The notes: generated from the sequence alone by a model not told the origin. DNA of 64,000 nucleotides from Paenibacillus caseinilyticus (GCF_027533645.1 NZ_JAQAGY010000005.1:186001-250000); one strand, 5' to 3'. Shown: positions 17,727 to 27,512, numbered from the stretch's first letter. Numbers and translations are program-made.

Positions 17727-19523
17727 TCATAGATGTTTGGGAATCGTGATCGTCACCAGGGTACCTTGGTCGAGCACGCTGTCGATGGTAATGCCGTAGT
17801 CGCTGCCGAAGTACAGGCGGACCCGCTCGTGCACGTTCGGGATGCCGATGCCCCGGCGGGTGTCCCGGAGGCCGTCCGCTTCCGGGCGGGTCAGCCGCTC
17901 GAGCTGTTCGGGACTCATGCCGGCGCCGTTGTCGCGCACCTCGAAGCGGAGGCAGTCTTCCTCTTCGCGGCCGGTCACCGTAATCAGGCCCTCGTCGAGC
18001 TGGCCGCGGATGCCGTGGTAGATCGCATTTTCGACGAAGGGCTGCAGCAGGATTTTGACCGTCTTGTAGTGGAGCATCTCCGCCGGCACGTCGATCCGGT
18101 AGTCGAGCTGGTCCTTGTACCGCATCTTCTGGATGAGCAGGTAATTCGTGATATGCTCCAGCTCCACGCGGACGGGCACCAGCTCTTCGTCCTTCGTGAT
18201 CCCGGCGCGGAACAGCTTGGCGAGGGCGGAAGTCATCTCCACGACTTCCTCGTGCTTCTTCTGCTCGGCCATCCAGATGATGGAATCGAGCGTGTTGTAC
18301 AGAAAATGCGGGTTGATCTGCGACTGAAGCAGCTTCAACTCGATGAGCCGCTTGTTCTCCTGGGTCTCGAACATCTCGTGCATGAGCCGCTTCGTTTCTC
18401 CCACCATATGGTTGAAGGTGCGGCCGAGCTGTCCGATCTCGTTCACCTGGGTAATCTCCGCCCGCACGTCGAAGTTGCCGCGCTCCACCTGCTTCATCAC
18501 GGACTGCAGGTTCTTGATGGGGCGCGAGAGGCGGTGCGAGAGTAGGAAGGAGATCAGGAGCGAGATGAGCAGCCCGAGTCCGCCCCAGAGCCAGAAGGAG
18601 GTCTGGAAGACGGATTTGTTCGCAATGAGCTCGTCCGTATAGGCGACGCCGACGATCTTCCATCCGAAGCGGGTGTCCTGAACAGAATAAATGCGTTTGC
18701 CCTCGCTGTCCTCGGCGGTGAAGCTGCCGCTGCCCGTCTGCATCACCTGGTCGATCCGCTCGGTCCGCAGATGGCTGTAGATGAGCTGCTGCTGGGGGTG
18801 GTACACGAGGTTCCCGTCCTGGTCTGCGATGAAGACGTAGCCCCGCTTGCCGAGGTTGATGTTGCTGCAGATTTCGTTGATGACGCTAAGGTTCAGGTCG
18901 ACCAGAAAAATCCCTTCGCTGCGGATGCCGTCCGTGCTCTTGAGCTCCCGGCTCAGCGAGACGACCCAGCGGTACTCGTTCTGGATCACATTCTGCACGT
19001 GCGGCGGGGAGATGGCGGACCGGCCGCCGAGACGCTGGGCGTTCTTGTACCAAGGCTGCTCGGCCAGCTTCGCATTCGGATTCAGCGAAGTGATGCGCCG
19101 GTCGGAGACGAAGCGCCCGTTGTATCCGAACACCATGATCGAGCCGATATCCTTGCGGGTGTAGAGGATCGACTGGAACAGGTCCGAGATGCGCTTCTCG
19201 TACGCTCTCCGCTCTTCTTCGCTGATGAAGGAGCTGTCCGAGATGTAGTATTTGACGTCCTTGTTCGTCATCGCCAGGATGGAGATGTTCTCCATGTTGT
19301 CGATATACGACTGGATGTTGGCATTCACCTGCTGCATAATCTCGGCCATGGAGACTCTCGCGTTCTGTTCCACGGCATCGGCGGACAGACGGTAGGAGAT
19401 CCACGAGACCGTCACGATCGAGAACAGAATGAGGCAGGAGAAAGCGGCGGAGATACTCGACTGGATGCTTTTCAGGGGGAACCAAGGGAACCATCCCCGG
19501 GCCGGGCCGCCTCCCGGCTTCAT
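17727..19523 (-). CDS. Sensor histidine kinase, YesM type
   Basis: 598 residues: an N-terminal membrane helix, an extracellular Cache-like sensor (about 50-290), a second helix (about 300-325), then a HAMP linker (RPIKNLQSVMKQVERGNFDV). The His_kinase domain has the phospho-accepting motif QSQINPHFLYNTLDSIIW with His at about 403. The ATPase domain shows VENAIYHG, DNGAGMS and GIGIPNVHERV. It phosphorylates the adjacent YesN-type regulator, with which it shares a 4-bp ATGA overlap. Ligand recognition may involve the anchored binding protein encoded next to it. Confidence 0.93.
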   Translation of the reverse strand: MKPGGGPARGWFPWFPLKSIQSSISAAFSCLILFSIVTVSWISYRLSADAVEQNARVSMAEIMQQVNANIQSYIDNMENISILAMTNKDVKYYISDSSFISEEERRAYEKRISDLFQSILYTRKDIGSIMVFGYNGRFVSDRRITSLNPNAKLAEQPWYKNAQRLGGRSAISPPHVQNVIQNEYRWVVSLSRELKSTDGIRSEGIFLVDLNLSVINEICSNINLGKRGYVFIADQDGNLVYHPQQQLIYSHLRTERIDQVMQTGSGSFTAEDSEGKRIYSVQDTRFGWKIVGVAYTDELIANKSVFQTSFWLWGGLGLLISLLISFLLSHRLSRPIKNLQSVMKQVERGNFDVRAEITQVNEIGQLGRTFNHMVGETKRLMHEMFETQENKRLIELKLLQSQINPHFLYNTLDSIIWMAEQKKHEEVVEMTSALAKLFRAGITKDEELVPVRVELEHITNYLLIQKMRYKDQLDYRIDVPAEMLHYKTVKILLQPFVENAIYHGIRGQLDEGLITVTGREEEDCLRFEVRDNGAGMSPEQLERLTRPEADGLRDTRRGIGIPNVHERVRLYFGSDYGITIDSVLDQGTLVTITIPKHL

Positions 19524-21160
19524 GACCGGTTCTCCTTGGCGAGCTTATCCCGGTACTCGCGCGGCGTCTTGCCGGTATGCTTCTTGAACAGCATGCTGAA
19601 GTAGTTCGCATCGCTGTAGCCGATCCGCTCCGCGATCTGGTAGAGCTTCAGGTCGCCTTCCTGCAGCAGCTCCTTTGCCTTCTCGAGCCGCACCCGCGTC
19701 AAGTATTCGACGAAGGTCTCGCCGGTGCGCTGCTTGAAGACCAGCGAGAAGTGGCTCGTGCTCATGAGTACATGCCGGCATACGCTCTGCAGCGACAAGG
19801 CTTCGTCCGCATAGTTCTCTTCGATGTAGGCGACGGCCTGCAGCGCCTGCTTCTTGGCGGTGTGGCTCCGGTTGTCGGCGATGGCCGTCATGGCGGACCC
19901 CACGGTCCGCTGCAGCCAGGCTTCGATCTCATCGAGCGTCTTGAACCGCTCGATATCCGAGAAGATGAAGGATGACGACACATGGGGAAGCTGGCCGCCG
20001 AGCCCGAGCTCCTGCAGGGTGTTCATCAGAGCGAGGACTGCCTTCTGGATCTGTAGCTGGCAGGCGCCGATCGGGAGCAAGGACTGCTTCAGCTCCGCGA
20101 CGAACTGCCGGATGAGTCCGCGCACATCCTCAAGGGATCCCGTCTTGACCGCCGTGGCGATCCGCCGGTCCCACTCTTGCCCCGGCTGCGGGGCGGCCGC
20201 GGGACGGCCTTCGACGTCAAGGGTGCTCAGCACCCGGTTCTTGCCGAAGAGAAAGCGGTACTCCAGCGCGTTCAGCGCGCTCCGGTACGAGAGGGGCAGC
20301 TCCTTGGCGGTGGAGCACACGGCGCCGATGCCGACGGTGACGGTATACTTGAGGTACTTCTCGATCTGGTGCCGGGCATCCTCGGCCAGCCGGAATGCCG
20401 GAGCCTGCAGGGGATCGCTCGGCGTCTGGCCGGCCAGCAGCACAATCATCCGCTCTTCACGGGACCGGAAGGCGAGTCCGCCTTCCTTGTGAGCAATCTC
20501 CTGCAGGATGTTGAAGCCCGCGAAGCGGAGCAGCTCGGCGTCCGGTACAGCACCGGTGCGGTTCTCCGGCGGGGCGAAGGTGTCCGCGAGATCGTCGAAG
20601 TCGAAGACGACTGCGAGGAACCCCGGCTCAAGCGGAGGGATGCCGAAGTACCGGCAGCGCTCCTCGAGCTCCCGGGGGGAGACGCCGGTGACGACCATCC
20701 GCTCGAGGAAGCGTTCTTTGAGCAGCGGCAGGCTCTGGTTCAGCTGGCTGTAGAGCCGGGAGATGTCCTCCCGCTGCCGCAGCTCTTCGTCCATCTCTTC
20801 CTTCAACCTGCCGAGCAGCGAACGTATCTCCCGGGCTGTAATCGGTTTCAGGATGAAGTCCTTCACCTGCAGGCGCAGCGCCTGCTGGGCATATTCGAAC
20901 TGGTCGAAGCCGGTCAGGATCACGACCTTGGTGTGGGGATAAGCCGCGGCGATGCGCCCCGCGAGTTCCAGACCGTTCATGAACGGCATAGAGATGTCCG
21001 TGACCACCAGGTCCGGCTTCAGCGTCTCGACGGCTTCCCAGGCCTGCCTGCCGTTCGTATAATCGCCGATGAGCTCGAAGCCCAGGGCGTGCCAGTCGAT
21101 CGTATTCTTGAGTCCTTCGAGTACCTCAACTTCATCGTCCACGATAATGAGTCTATGCAT
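19520..21160 (-). CDS. Response regulator, YesN type (REC + AraC HTH)
   Basis: 546 residues from the ATG at 21160, after GAGGTG. The receiver domain begins MHRLIIVDDEVEVLEG; the phospho-acceptor Asp lies in VVTDISMPFMNG (about 55) and the conserved Lys in FILKPI. The last 100 residues form an AraC-type double HTH (LQSVCRHVLMSTSHFSLVFK, YQIAERIGYSDANYFSMLFK). It is the first gene of the minus-strand sensing operon and most likely activates the sugar transporter genes downstream. The terminus overlaps the kinase start. Confidence 0.93.
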   Translation of the reverse strand: MHRLIIVDDEVEVLEGLKNTIDWHALGFELIGDYTNGRQAWEAVETLKPDLVVTDISMPFMNGLELAGRIAAAYPHTKVVILTGFDQFEYAQQALRLQVKDFILKPITAREIRSLLGRLKEEMDEELRQREDISRLYSQLNQSLPLLKERFLERMVVTGVSPRELEERCRYFGIPPLEPGFLAVVFDFDDLADTFAPPENRTGAVPDAELLRFAGFNILQEIAHKEGGLAFRSREERMIVLLAGQTPSDPLQAPAFRLAEDARHQIEKYLKYTVTVGIGAVCSTAKELPLSYRSALNALEYRFLFGKNRVLSTLDVEGRPAAAPQPGQEWDRRIATAVKTGSLEDVRGLIRQFVAELKQSLLPIGACQLQIQKAVLALMNTLQELGLGGQLPHVSSSFIFSDIERFKTLDEIEAWLQRTVGSAMTAIADNRSHTAKKQALQAVAYIEENYADEALSLQSVCRHVLMSTSHFSLVFKQRTGETFVEYLTRVRLEKAKELLQEGDLKLYQIAERIGYSDANYFSMLFKKHTGKTPREYRDKLAKENRS

Positions 21161-21365
21161 TAAGAGAACACCTCGGGTCTGTGGGGTGGTGAACGGATGG
21201 ATCGCTGCCGCCAAAAGGCTGTAAGAAGATGATATCAAGGATTGGGCGCCGCGTATACGGGGGGATTGCGGGTTGCAAAATAGAACCCCCTCATTCAGAT
21301 GGGGGACATATGCTTTGATGCTTGGTTTAATAAGTTGAAAATGTGTATAATAAGTTTAATTTTGT

Positions 21366-21381
21366 GGTATAATTTTTATAC
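21366..21381 (+). promoter_or_regulatory. Promoter/operator of HTH gene
   Basis: TATAAT at 21368-21373 lies within an imperfect dyad GTATAATTTTTATAC, followed by AGGAGG before the start at 21399. The dyad over the -10 box would suit autorepression by the HTH protein. The surrounding sequence is strikingly AT-rich. Confidence 0.45.
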
Positions 21382-21398
21382 GATAGGAGGTCAGATAC

Positions 21399-21836
21399 AT
21401 GGTTAAAATGGCCGAGCGGGAACTAAAAGAAAAGCTAAATCAGCTAGAACTAAAAGCAAAGGAAACGGGTCAAGGGGTTACGGTGGCTCTTACAGCCGAA
21501 GAGCTCCATACGCTTATTCAAAATTTGGGTAAGGCCAGAGCCAAACGAGTCGGACCCAGCAAGTCAGCTAGGCTCATCCCGAAAGAGGATGACGGATGTT
21601 ATTCGGTAGCTGAGGTTGCTAAGCGATTCAATTATTCAGAACAGGCTATATACAAATGGATTCACACGGGTAAGATCAAAGCCCACAAAGTTCCGTTTTC
21701 CAAAAAAGGCTACCGGATTCCTAAAGATCAGTTTAAGGAACGCATATCTCTCAGGGATAAGATCTTACAATCGAGAAAACAGCTTATTGGTGATGCTGTT
21801 GTCGAATTCGACGACCCCTCTGGGAGTAGAGAATGA
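21399..21836 (+). CDS. HTH (excisionase/MerR-type) protein, antitoxin-like
   Basis: 145 residues. The N-terminal 60 residues are charged and probably helical (EKLNQLELKAKETGQ). The C-terminal half is a helix-turn-helix of the excisionase type (CYSVAEVAKRFNYSEQAIYKWIHTGKIKAHKVPF, then GYRIPKDQF). A strong AGGAGG precedes the start. It is followed by the C-terminal remnant of a PIN nuclease, so it looks like the antitoxin half of a decayed toxin-antitoxin pair. The AT-rich composition differs from its neighbours. Confidence 0.75.
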   Translation: MVKMAERELKEKLNQLELKAKETGQGVTVALTAEELHTLIQNLGKARAKRVGPSKSARLIPKEDDGCYSVAEVAKRFNYSEQAIYKWIHTGKIKAHKVPFSKKGYRIPKDQFKERISLRDKILQSRKQLIGDAVVEFDDPSGSRE

Positions 21837-22110
21837 GTACAGGAGTCAATACAATTATCCGAGTCCAGTGGGACAGTCTTTTATCGAGGTTCGGATTAGA
21901 AGGAGCCTCAAACATGATTTTGGGTTAGTCGATGTATGGGACTACCCCATAATTGCGGCCGCAATGCAATATGGAGTAGATTTGCTTATTACAGATGATA
22001 AGAAGGGATTCATTGATCCGCTCGGCAAGCTGAGAGTTATGTGCCTCTATGATGCCATTCGTTTCGATTTGTCTACTCTCCATATGAAGGAATCAGAATG
22101 GCTTTTATAG
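21833..22110 (+). pseudogene. Truncated, frameshifted PIN-domain toxin remnant
   Basis: An ATG at 21833 overlaps the antitoxin stop but its frame ends after 31 codons. A different frame, without its own start, continues to 22110 and carries the C-terminal PIN pattern: VDVWDYPIIAAAMQYGVDLLITDD, then LRVMCLYDAIRF. The N-terminal PIN strand with the first catalytic Asp (usually LLDTN) is missing. I read this as a decayed VapC-like toxin. The identification rests on the C-terminal half only. Confidence 0.55.
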
Positions 22111-22574
22111 CAGTTGCGACGCCTATCTATCCTTTCAATCTTGGTATTCGATCATGGAACCGGAAGTAACTCTATCGGACCGGAGGCCGCCATCCGCTTC
22201 TCGGTAGGTGCGCTGGACGAAACTGCCTTCCGTCCGGTCCTGCAGGGACCGCACGGTCTTGAATCCGCATCATTTTCCCTGTAAGACTTCCGATATATAT
22301 GGTATATTGTGTAAGATCCTATCGAAATTTACTAGGAGGCGAAGAGGGAAGAAGGGGACGATTCTCTCGCCTGAATCCGCTGGGGGCAGCAGGTGAAAAG
22401 AGGCAGACGCCTTCCTTGATTCGGACCGGCCATAGAATGGATAAAAAAGAGAGACATCGGTTGTAATATACAACAAACGAAAGGGGGATGTATACGTGTC
22501 CTCTCCTATTCGGGATGCCCGAAAAGGTAGATGGCTGGCAATCCGTTATCAGATCATTTCGGAGGAGGTTTATT
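22111..22574. other. Intergenic region with candidate operator
   Basis: There is no convincing gene in this roughly 460-bp gap. A dyad GTTGTA-ATA-TACAAC (22460-22474) lies about 100 bp before the binding-protein start at 22575 and may be an operator. Short ORFs on either strand lack ribosome binding sites. Confidence 0.45.
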
Positions 22575-24089
22575 GTGAATCATGTCGATGCAGCTGGAAT
22601 GTGCCGGATTGCGGCCGTGCTTCTTCTTAGCGTTCTCAGCGTGAGCTGCTCGGAGAGGGGGGCTTGGCAGGGAGCCATGAGATCCGCCGGTCCGGATCCC
22701 GTTTCGATCGTCGTCAATAGCCAGGGGATGCGGTTTCCGGAAGGGCTGGACGAGAACCGGAATCCCTATCTGCATTATATTGAAGAGCATACGGGACTTG
22801 ATGTCCAGGTGGACCTTCCGCCTCAGGAGAGGTACCACCAGTCGGCGGAGGCACTTCTCGCTTCGGGGCAGCCTCCCGATCTGATCTCCGTCTACTCCCA
22901 GGTGTGGGTCGCCCGTCAGGCTAGACGCGGGGCTATCCTGCCGCTCGACGAATGGCTGCAGAAGTACGGGGCCGACCTGCGCCGCAGCGTTCCCGAAGCG
23001 GCCTGGGCCCAGGCGCGGTACGACGGCAAGATCTATGCGATTCCGAGCTTGAACCCGAACGAGGGGATGGAGCTGATGTATGCGCGCAAGGATTGGCTCG
23101 ACCGGCTGGGATTGCAGCCTCCCCGGACGCTCGAAGAATACAAGCGCGTAATCCGGGCCTTCGCGCTGGAGGATCCGGACGGGAACGGACGCCAGGATAC
23201 GTATGGACTCGGGCTGATGAACCATCTGTTCCGCTCGGCACCGTTCTTCGGCGCGTACGGGGTGCAGTTGAATCAGTGGGTGGAACGGGAGGGGAAGCTG
23301 GTCTATTCGAACACGCTCCCCGAAACCAAGAAAGCGCTTTTATTTCTTGCAGACCTTTACAGGGAAGGGGCGATTGATCCGGAATTTCCGCTGGCGAATC
23401 AAGCGAAGCTGTCGCAGATGGTGGAGCGCGGACAAGTCGGCTTGTTCTCCGCGACCTGGTACGACACCCGGGGGATGATTGCGCTGAACCGGAAGAGGGA
23501 TCCGCAGGCCGAGTGGATCCCTCTCGACTATCCCGTAGGACCGCAGGGGCACCGCGGCGTCTATGCCATCCCCGCCGTACGCAGCTATCAGGTCGTGCCG
23601 TCAGGGAGCCGGCATCCGGACAGGGCCGTCCGGCTGCTTAACTTTATCGGCGGGGAGGGGCAGGAGACGCTTGCCCTTGGGTTCGAGAACGAGGTATGGA
23701 CACGGAAGAACGGCAGGATCGTGAGCAACTTTGCCGAGCATGACAAGCATGCGTATCGGGGGCTCTATGGGTCGCTGGCGGATCTGGCCCAGACGGAGCT
23801 GCTGCGCACCCGCCTGGATTCGTACGGGGAGGAGCTTCGCCTCTACGATAACCTCGAGAGAATCCGCGGCTCTCTCATTCATGACGCTTATACGGGTATG
23901 CCGACACCGGCCATGGAAGCCTATGCGGACGAGCTGAACAAGCTGCAGATCGTATTCCTCGAGATTGTGCTGGGGACCGCTCCGCCAGAAGCCTTCGACC
24001 GTTATGTGGAGGAGTGGACCGCGCAGGGCGGGGCAGCCATAACGGACGAGGTTAACGCCTGGTACCGGGCGTCCCGCCGATGGGAGTAG
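22575..24089 (+). CDS. Extracellular solute-binding lipoprotein (LplA/YtcQ type)
   Basis: 504 residues from the GTG at 22575, which has GGAGG six bases upstream; a longer frame from 22488 lacks a site. The signal peptide ends in a lipobox (VLSVSC). Large binding protein: PYLHYIEEHTGLDVQVDLPP, LLASGQPPDLISVY, KIYAIPSLNPNEGMELMYAR and DPDGNGRQDTYGLGL are family-typical. It is followed within 4 bp by a kinase gene and then by a response regulator, with no permease genes. It may therefore act as a ligand-presenting subunit of the sensor, or serve a transporter encoded elsewhere. Confidence 0.88.
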   Translation: MNHVDAAGMCRIAAVLLLSVLSVSCSERGAWQGAMRSAGPDPVSIVVNSQGMRFPEGLDENRNPYLHYIEEHTGLDVQVDLPPQERYHQSAEALLASGQPPDLISVYSQVWVARQARRGAILPLDEWLQKYGADLRRSVPEAAWAQARYDGKIYAIPSLNPNEGMELMYARKDWLDRLGLQPPRTLEEYKRVIRAFALEDPDGNGRQDTYGLGLMNHLFRSAPFFGAYGVQLNQWVEREGKLVYSNTLPETKKALLFLADLYREGAIDPEFPLANQAKLSQMVERGQVGLFSATWYDTRGMIALNRKRDPQAEWIPLDYPVGPQGHRGVYAIPAVRSYQVVPSGSRHPDRAVRLLNFIGGEGQETLALGFENEVWTRKNGRIVSNFAEHDKHAYRGLYGSLADLAQTELLRTRLDSYGEELRLYDNLERIRGSLIHDAYTGMPTPAMEAYADELNKLQIVFLEIVLGTAPPEAFDRYVEEWTAQGGAAITDEVNAWYRASRRWE

Positions 24090-24092
24090 CAC

Positions 24093-25877
24093 ATGAAGAT
24101 GCTTCGATGGCTCTACTCCCGTTATGCTCGCAGCACGCAGATCCGGCTTACGAGTTATTTTCTGGTCGTGCTGCTGCCACTGGTCGCCGTCTCCTTGTAT
24201 GCCACCGACCGCTCGGGCGAGATCGTGTTCGAAGAGAGCCTGCTGTGGACCCAAAGCAGTCTCCGCTCGGTGGCCGACTCCATCGATTCGCTCCTGCAGA
24301 ATGCCGAAGAATTGTCCCGGATGATGGCCACCGACGAGCAGTTGATCCTGATCCTGAAGCAGGCAGGACCGCAGCTCTCCCCCGCTACGGTCTACAGGTT
24401 CACGGAGCTGATCGGCAGGCTCTGGAACGTGACTTCGATCTCCCGGACGGTATCGGCGGTCTCCGTGTATCACGCCGACTCCGCGACGATCCTCTCGACC
24501 AGATCGGGGACGAGGCGGATCGGGGATGACGCCGAACGCTCCTGGCTGAACGGGCTTGCGGCCGCTGCAGGCAAGGAGGTCCGCTTCGTAGGCCGGGACG
24601 AGCCTACGGCAGGCGGCGGCACGTTCAGCGGGTTGACCGGCGCTGAGGGCATCTCCCTGGTGAGGGCGGTCGACCCCTATAACAACGAACGGAAGCCGAA
24701 TCTGCTCATCGTCACCCTGAACCCCGGCCGGCTGCTTCAAGTCATGAAGCAGATCCTGCCGTCCGCGAGCTCCTCGATCGAGCTGCGGGACAAGAACGGC
24801 GCGATAGCGGCCGGTACCGGATCGGGGCCGTTATCCGCAGGATCGGGGCGCATGATTGAAGCCAGTGCGGTCTCCTCTGTATACGGTTGGTCATTGCTGC
24901 TGCAGCAGCCGGAGGAGGAGCTCTACAGGGCGACCCGGCAGATTCGCAATTTCACCTACCTCATTATCGTCATCTCCACGCTGCTTGCCGTATTGATCTC
25001 TTGGGGCATCTATACGCGCATCGCCTCGCCGCTTCAGAAGCTGTCTCACGGAATGAAGGAGCTCAGCGGAGGCAACTACGATCTCCGGCTCCGTCATGGA
25101 CGGGAGGACGAATTCGGGATGGTGATGGATCTCTACAACCGGATGGCTGCGGAGCAGAAGCACCTGATCGAGGATTATTATGAGCAGCAGCTTAAGCTCA
25201 GCCGGACCGAGATGAGATTTCTTCAATCCCAGATCAACCCGCATTTTCTGTACAATACGCTCGATTCGATCTACTGGACAGCCAAAAATTACGACGCCGA
25301 GGAGATCAGCGAGATGGTGCTGAACTTGTCCCGGTTCTTCCGTCTCAGCCTTCATAAAGGGAAAGACACATTCACGCTGGGGGAAACCGTCGCCCATCTC
25401 GATTATTACGTAAGGGTGCAGCAGATCCGCTACCTGGACAGCTTCCGTGTCACTTATGAACTGCAGGAGGAGACGAAGGCCCTCCCGGTGATGAAGCTGC
25501 TGCTGCAGCCTCTCGTGGAGAATGCGATCCAGCACGGGCTGGAGAAGAGAGGGGATGGCGGGCGGCTTGAAGTCCGCAGCAGGCTGGAGGACGGACAGCT
25601 CGTCTTGAGCGTTAGCGACAATGGGGCGGGGATCGGGGCCGGGAGGCTGGCTTACATCCAGAGGGAGCTTGGCGAGCTGGGGAAGGGCCGGACGGGATTG
25701 CCGCTTGGAGGAGTCGACGAAGGGGTGCAGGATCTGTACGGGCTGCGCAACGTGCTGTCACGGGTCCGGATGTACTACGGAGAGGCGTCTGGCCTTCTGA
25801 TCGAAAGCGGCGAGGGCGAGGGGACAACCGTCACGCTGCACTTTCCCTTGGAAGGCGGCAGGAGCGGACCGGCGTAG
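24093..25877 (+). CDS. Sensor histidine kinase, YesM type
   Basis: 594 residues. N-terminal helix (YFLVVLLPLVAVSLYA), extracellular sensor region (about 40-285), second helix (LIIVISTLLAVLISWGIY), HAMP (SPLQKLSHGMKELSGGNYDL) and His_kinase motif QSQINPHFLYNTLDSIYW with His at about 384. ATPase motifs are PLVENAIQHGLE and DNGAGIGAG. GGGAG precedes the start and the gene begins three bases after the binding-protein stop. It probably phosphorylates the regulator encoded next. Confidence 0.92.
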   Translation: MKMLRWLYSRYARSTQIRLTSYFLVVLLPLVAVSLYATDRSGEIVFEESLLWTQSSLRSVADSIDSLLQNAEELSRMMATDEQLILILKQAGPQLSPATVYRFTELIGRLWNVTSISRTVSAVSVYHADSATILSTRSGTRRIGDDAERSWLNGLAAAAGKEVRFVGRDEPTAGGGTFSGLTGAEGISLVRAVDPYNNERKPNLLIVTLNPGRLLQVMKQILPSASSSIELRDKNGAIAAGTGSGPLSAGSGRMIEASAVSSVYGWSLLLQQPEEELYRATRQIRNFTYLIIVISTLLAVLISWGIYTRIASPLQKLSHGMKELSGGNYDLRLRHGREDEFGMVMDLYNRMAAEQKHLIEDYYEQQLKLSRTEMRFLQSQINPHFLYNTLDSIYWTAKNYDAEEISEMVLNLSRFFRLSLHKGKDTFTLGETVAHLDYYVRVQQIRYLDSFRVTYELQEETKALPVMKLLLQPLVENAIQHGLEKRGDGGRLEVRSRLEDGQLVLSVSDNGAGIGAGRLAYIQRELGELGKGRTGLPLGGVDEGVQDLYGLRNVLSRVRMYYGEASGLLIESGEGEGTTVTLHFPLEGGRSGPA

Positions 25878-25910
25878 GCGAGAGATGTGAAGCGAAGAGG
25901 AGCGGATCCG

Positions 25911-27512
25911 GTGAATCTATTAATCGTAGAAGACGAACATCGGCTGAGGAACAGCCTGGCCCATGGCATTCCCTGGGAGGAGCACGGCATCGATGTCATA
26001 GCGGCCGTGTCCGGCGGCGGGGAGGCGCTGGAGACCATCGGGAGGAAGTGCCCGGATCTTATGCTCCTCGATATCCAGATGCCGGATATGGACGGGCTGA
26101 CCCTTGCCCGGCGGGTGAGGGAGGCTGTGCCCCGGATGGGGATGGTCATCTTGAGCGGGCACGACAGCTTCGCCTATGCGCAGACGGCCGTAGAGCTGGG
26201 CGTATATCAGTATTTGCTGAAGCCGGCAGGGGACCGGGAGATTCTGCAGGCGGTCACGGGTGCGGCAGAGCAGCTCCGGCAGGAGCGGGACGAGCGGCAT
26301 GAGCAGGCGATGCTCGAGTACAAGTGGCAGCAGCATCTGCCCCAGCTGCAGAACCGGTTCCTCTTGTACTGGCTGACGGGCCAATACCGGCGGGAGGAGA
26401 TCCTGCGGCGCGGCAGCGAGCTGGGGCTGGAGCTTCGGCCGGAGAGCCGGTACGCGGTCGCCGTGATCGACCGGGACGAGGGGGCGGAGAGCGGAGACGG
26501 TCCCCTGGTGAAGGAGGCCTCCATGCTCCAGTACATGCTTCGGCGCATCGCGGAAGAGCAGCCTGGAGGCGGCACCTGCTGGGTCTGTCCGGATCTGCCG
26601 GCAGCTGCGGTGCTTCTGTTCGCGCTGCCCGCCGGGCAAGGCGAGCAAGAGAGCCTGCTGCGGATTCATACGGCCGTGGAGCGGATGCTGTCGCTGGCGG
26701 GCCGCTCCTTCGGCATCACGGTCAGCGCAGGCATCAGCGGGAAGACCGGAGAGGCTGAGGCGGTATACGAGCTCTACGAACAGGCCCGTACGGCACTGCT
26801 CAGGCGCAAGATGTATGGCGGCGGCATCGCCATCCCGTACAAGGAAGCGGAGGAGCCGTCCCTCTCGGTTCCGCCCCTGGAACCGTCCTTCGAGCATGCG
26901 CTGGAGACCGCTCTGCAGACCGGCGACGGAGCGAGGGCGAAGGAGGCGCTCGATGCCTTATGGGCGTCAGGCATTGCCGGCCTCACCCATCCCGACGAAG
27001 TCCAAGAGCAGGTGCTCTACCTCGGTTCGCTGCTCATCCGCAGCATCCGGCGGCAGGGCTGGCTGCTCAAGGAGGTTACGGGGGAGCACTATCCGTACTT
27101 CCAGAATATCCACCTGCTGACGACCGCGGAGCATATTCATTCCTGGCTGACGGGTACCGTGGAGAAGATCATCGCTTATGCGGACCAGCAGGGGAGCCTC
27201 GTCAGCCATGAGACGATCAAGTCGATGCTGGAGGTGGTGGAGCGGGAGCTGGATCAGGATCTTACGCTGCATATGCTCGCGGACCGTCTGTACGTCAATG
27301 CCTCCTACCTGAGCCGCCTGTTCAAACAAGAGACCGGCCAGCCGTTCTCCGCCTATGTGCTGGAGCGGAAGATGGAACGCGCGAAGGCAGCGCTTCTCGA
27401 AGGGGCGAAGGTCTATGATGCCGCGCTCGCAGCAGGGTACCGGGACGTGAGTTATTTTACCAAGGTCTTCCGGAAGTACTGGGGGACGACGCCGGGGAGT
27501 ATGAAGGTATAG
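25911..27512 (+). CDS. Response regulator, YesN type (REC + AraC HTH)
   Basis: 533 residues from GTG 25911 (GAGGAG 9 bases upstream); an in-frame GTG at 25887 would add eight residues before the canonical receiver start VNLLIVEDEHRLR. Phospho-Asp lies in LMLLDIQMPDMDG and the conserved Lys in YLLKPAG. The C-terminal AraC HTH is LHMLADRLYVNASYLSRLFK followed by YDAALAAGYRDVSYFTKVFRKYW. It is the last gene of the binding-protein/kinase/regulator unit. Targets are not evident; the secreted-protein gene downstream is one candidate. Confidence 0.92.
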   Translation: MNLLIVEDEHRLRNSLAHGIPWEEHGIDVIAAVSGGGEALETIGRKCPDLMLLDIQMPDMDGLTLARRVREAVPRMGMVILSGHDSFAYAQTAVELGVYQYLLKPAGDREILQAVTGAAEQLRQERDERHEQAMLEYKWQQHLPQLQNRFLLYWLTGQYRREEILRRGSELGLELRPESRYAVAVIDRDEGAESGDGPLVKEASMLQYMLRRIAEEQPGGGTCWVCPDLPAAAVLLFALPAGQGEQESLLRIHTAVERMLSLAGRSFGITVSAGISGKTGEAEAVYELYEQARTALLRRKMYGGGIAIPYKEAEEPSLSVPPLEPSFEHALETALQTGDGARAKEALDALWASGIAGLTHPDEVQEQVLYLGSLLIRSIRRQGWLLKEVTGEHYPYFQNIHLLTTAEHIHSWLTGTVEKIIAYADQQGSLVSHETIKSMLEVVERELDQDLTLHMLADRLYVNASYLSRLFKQETGQPFSAYVLERKMERAKAALLEGAKVYDAALAAGYRDVSYFTKVFRKYWGTTPGSMKV

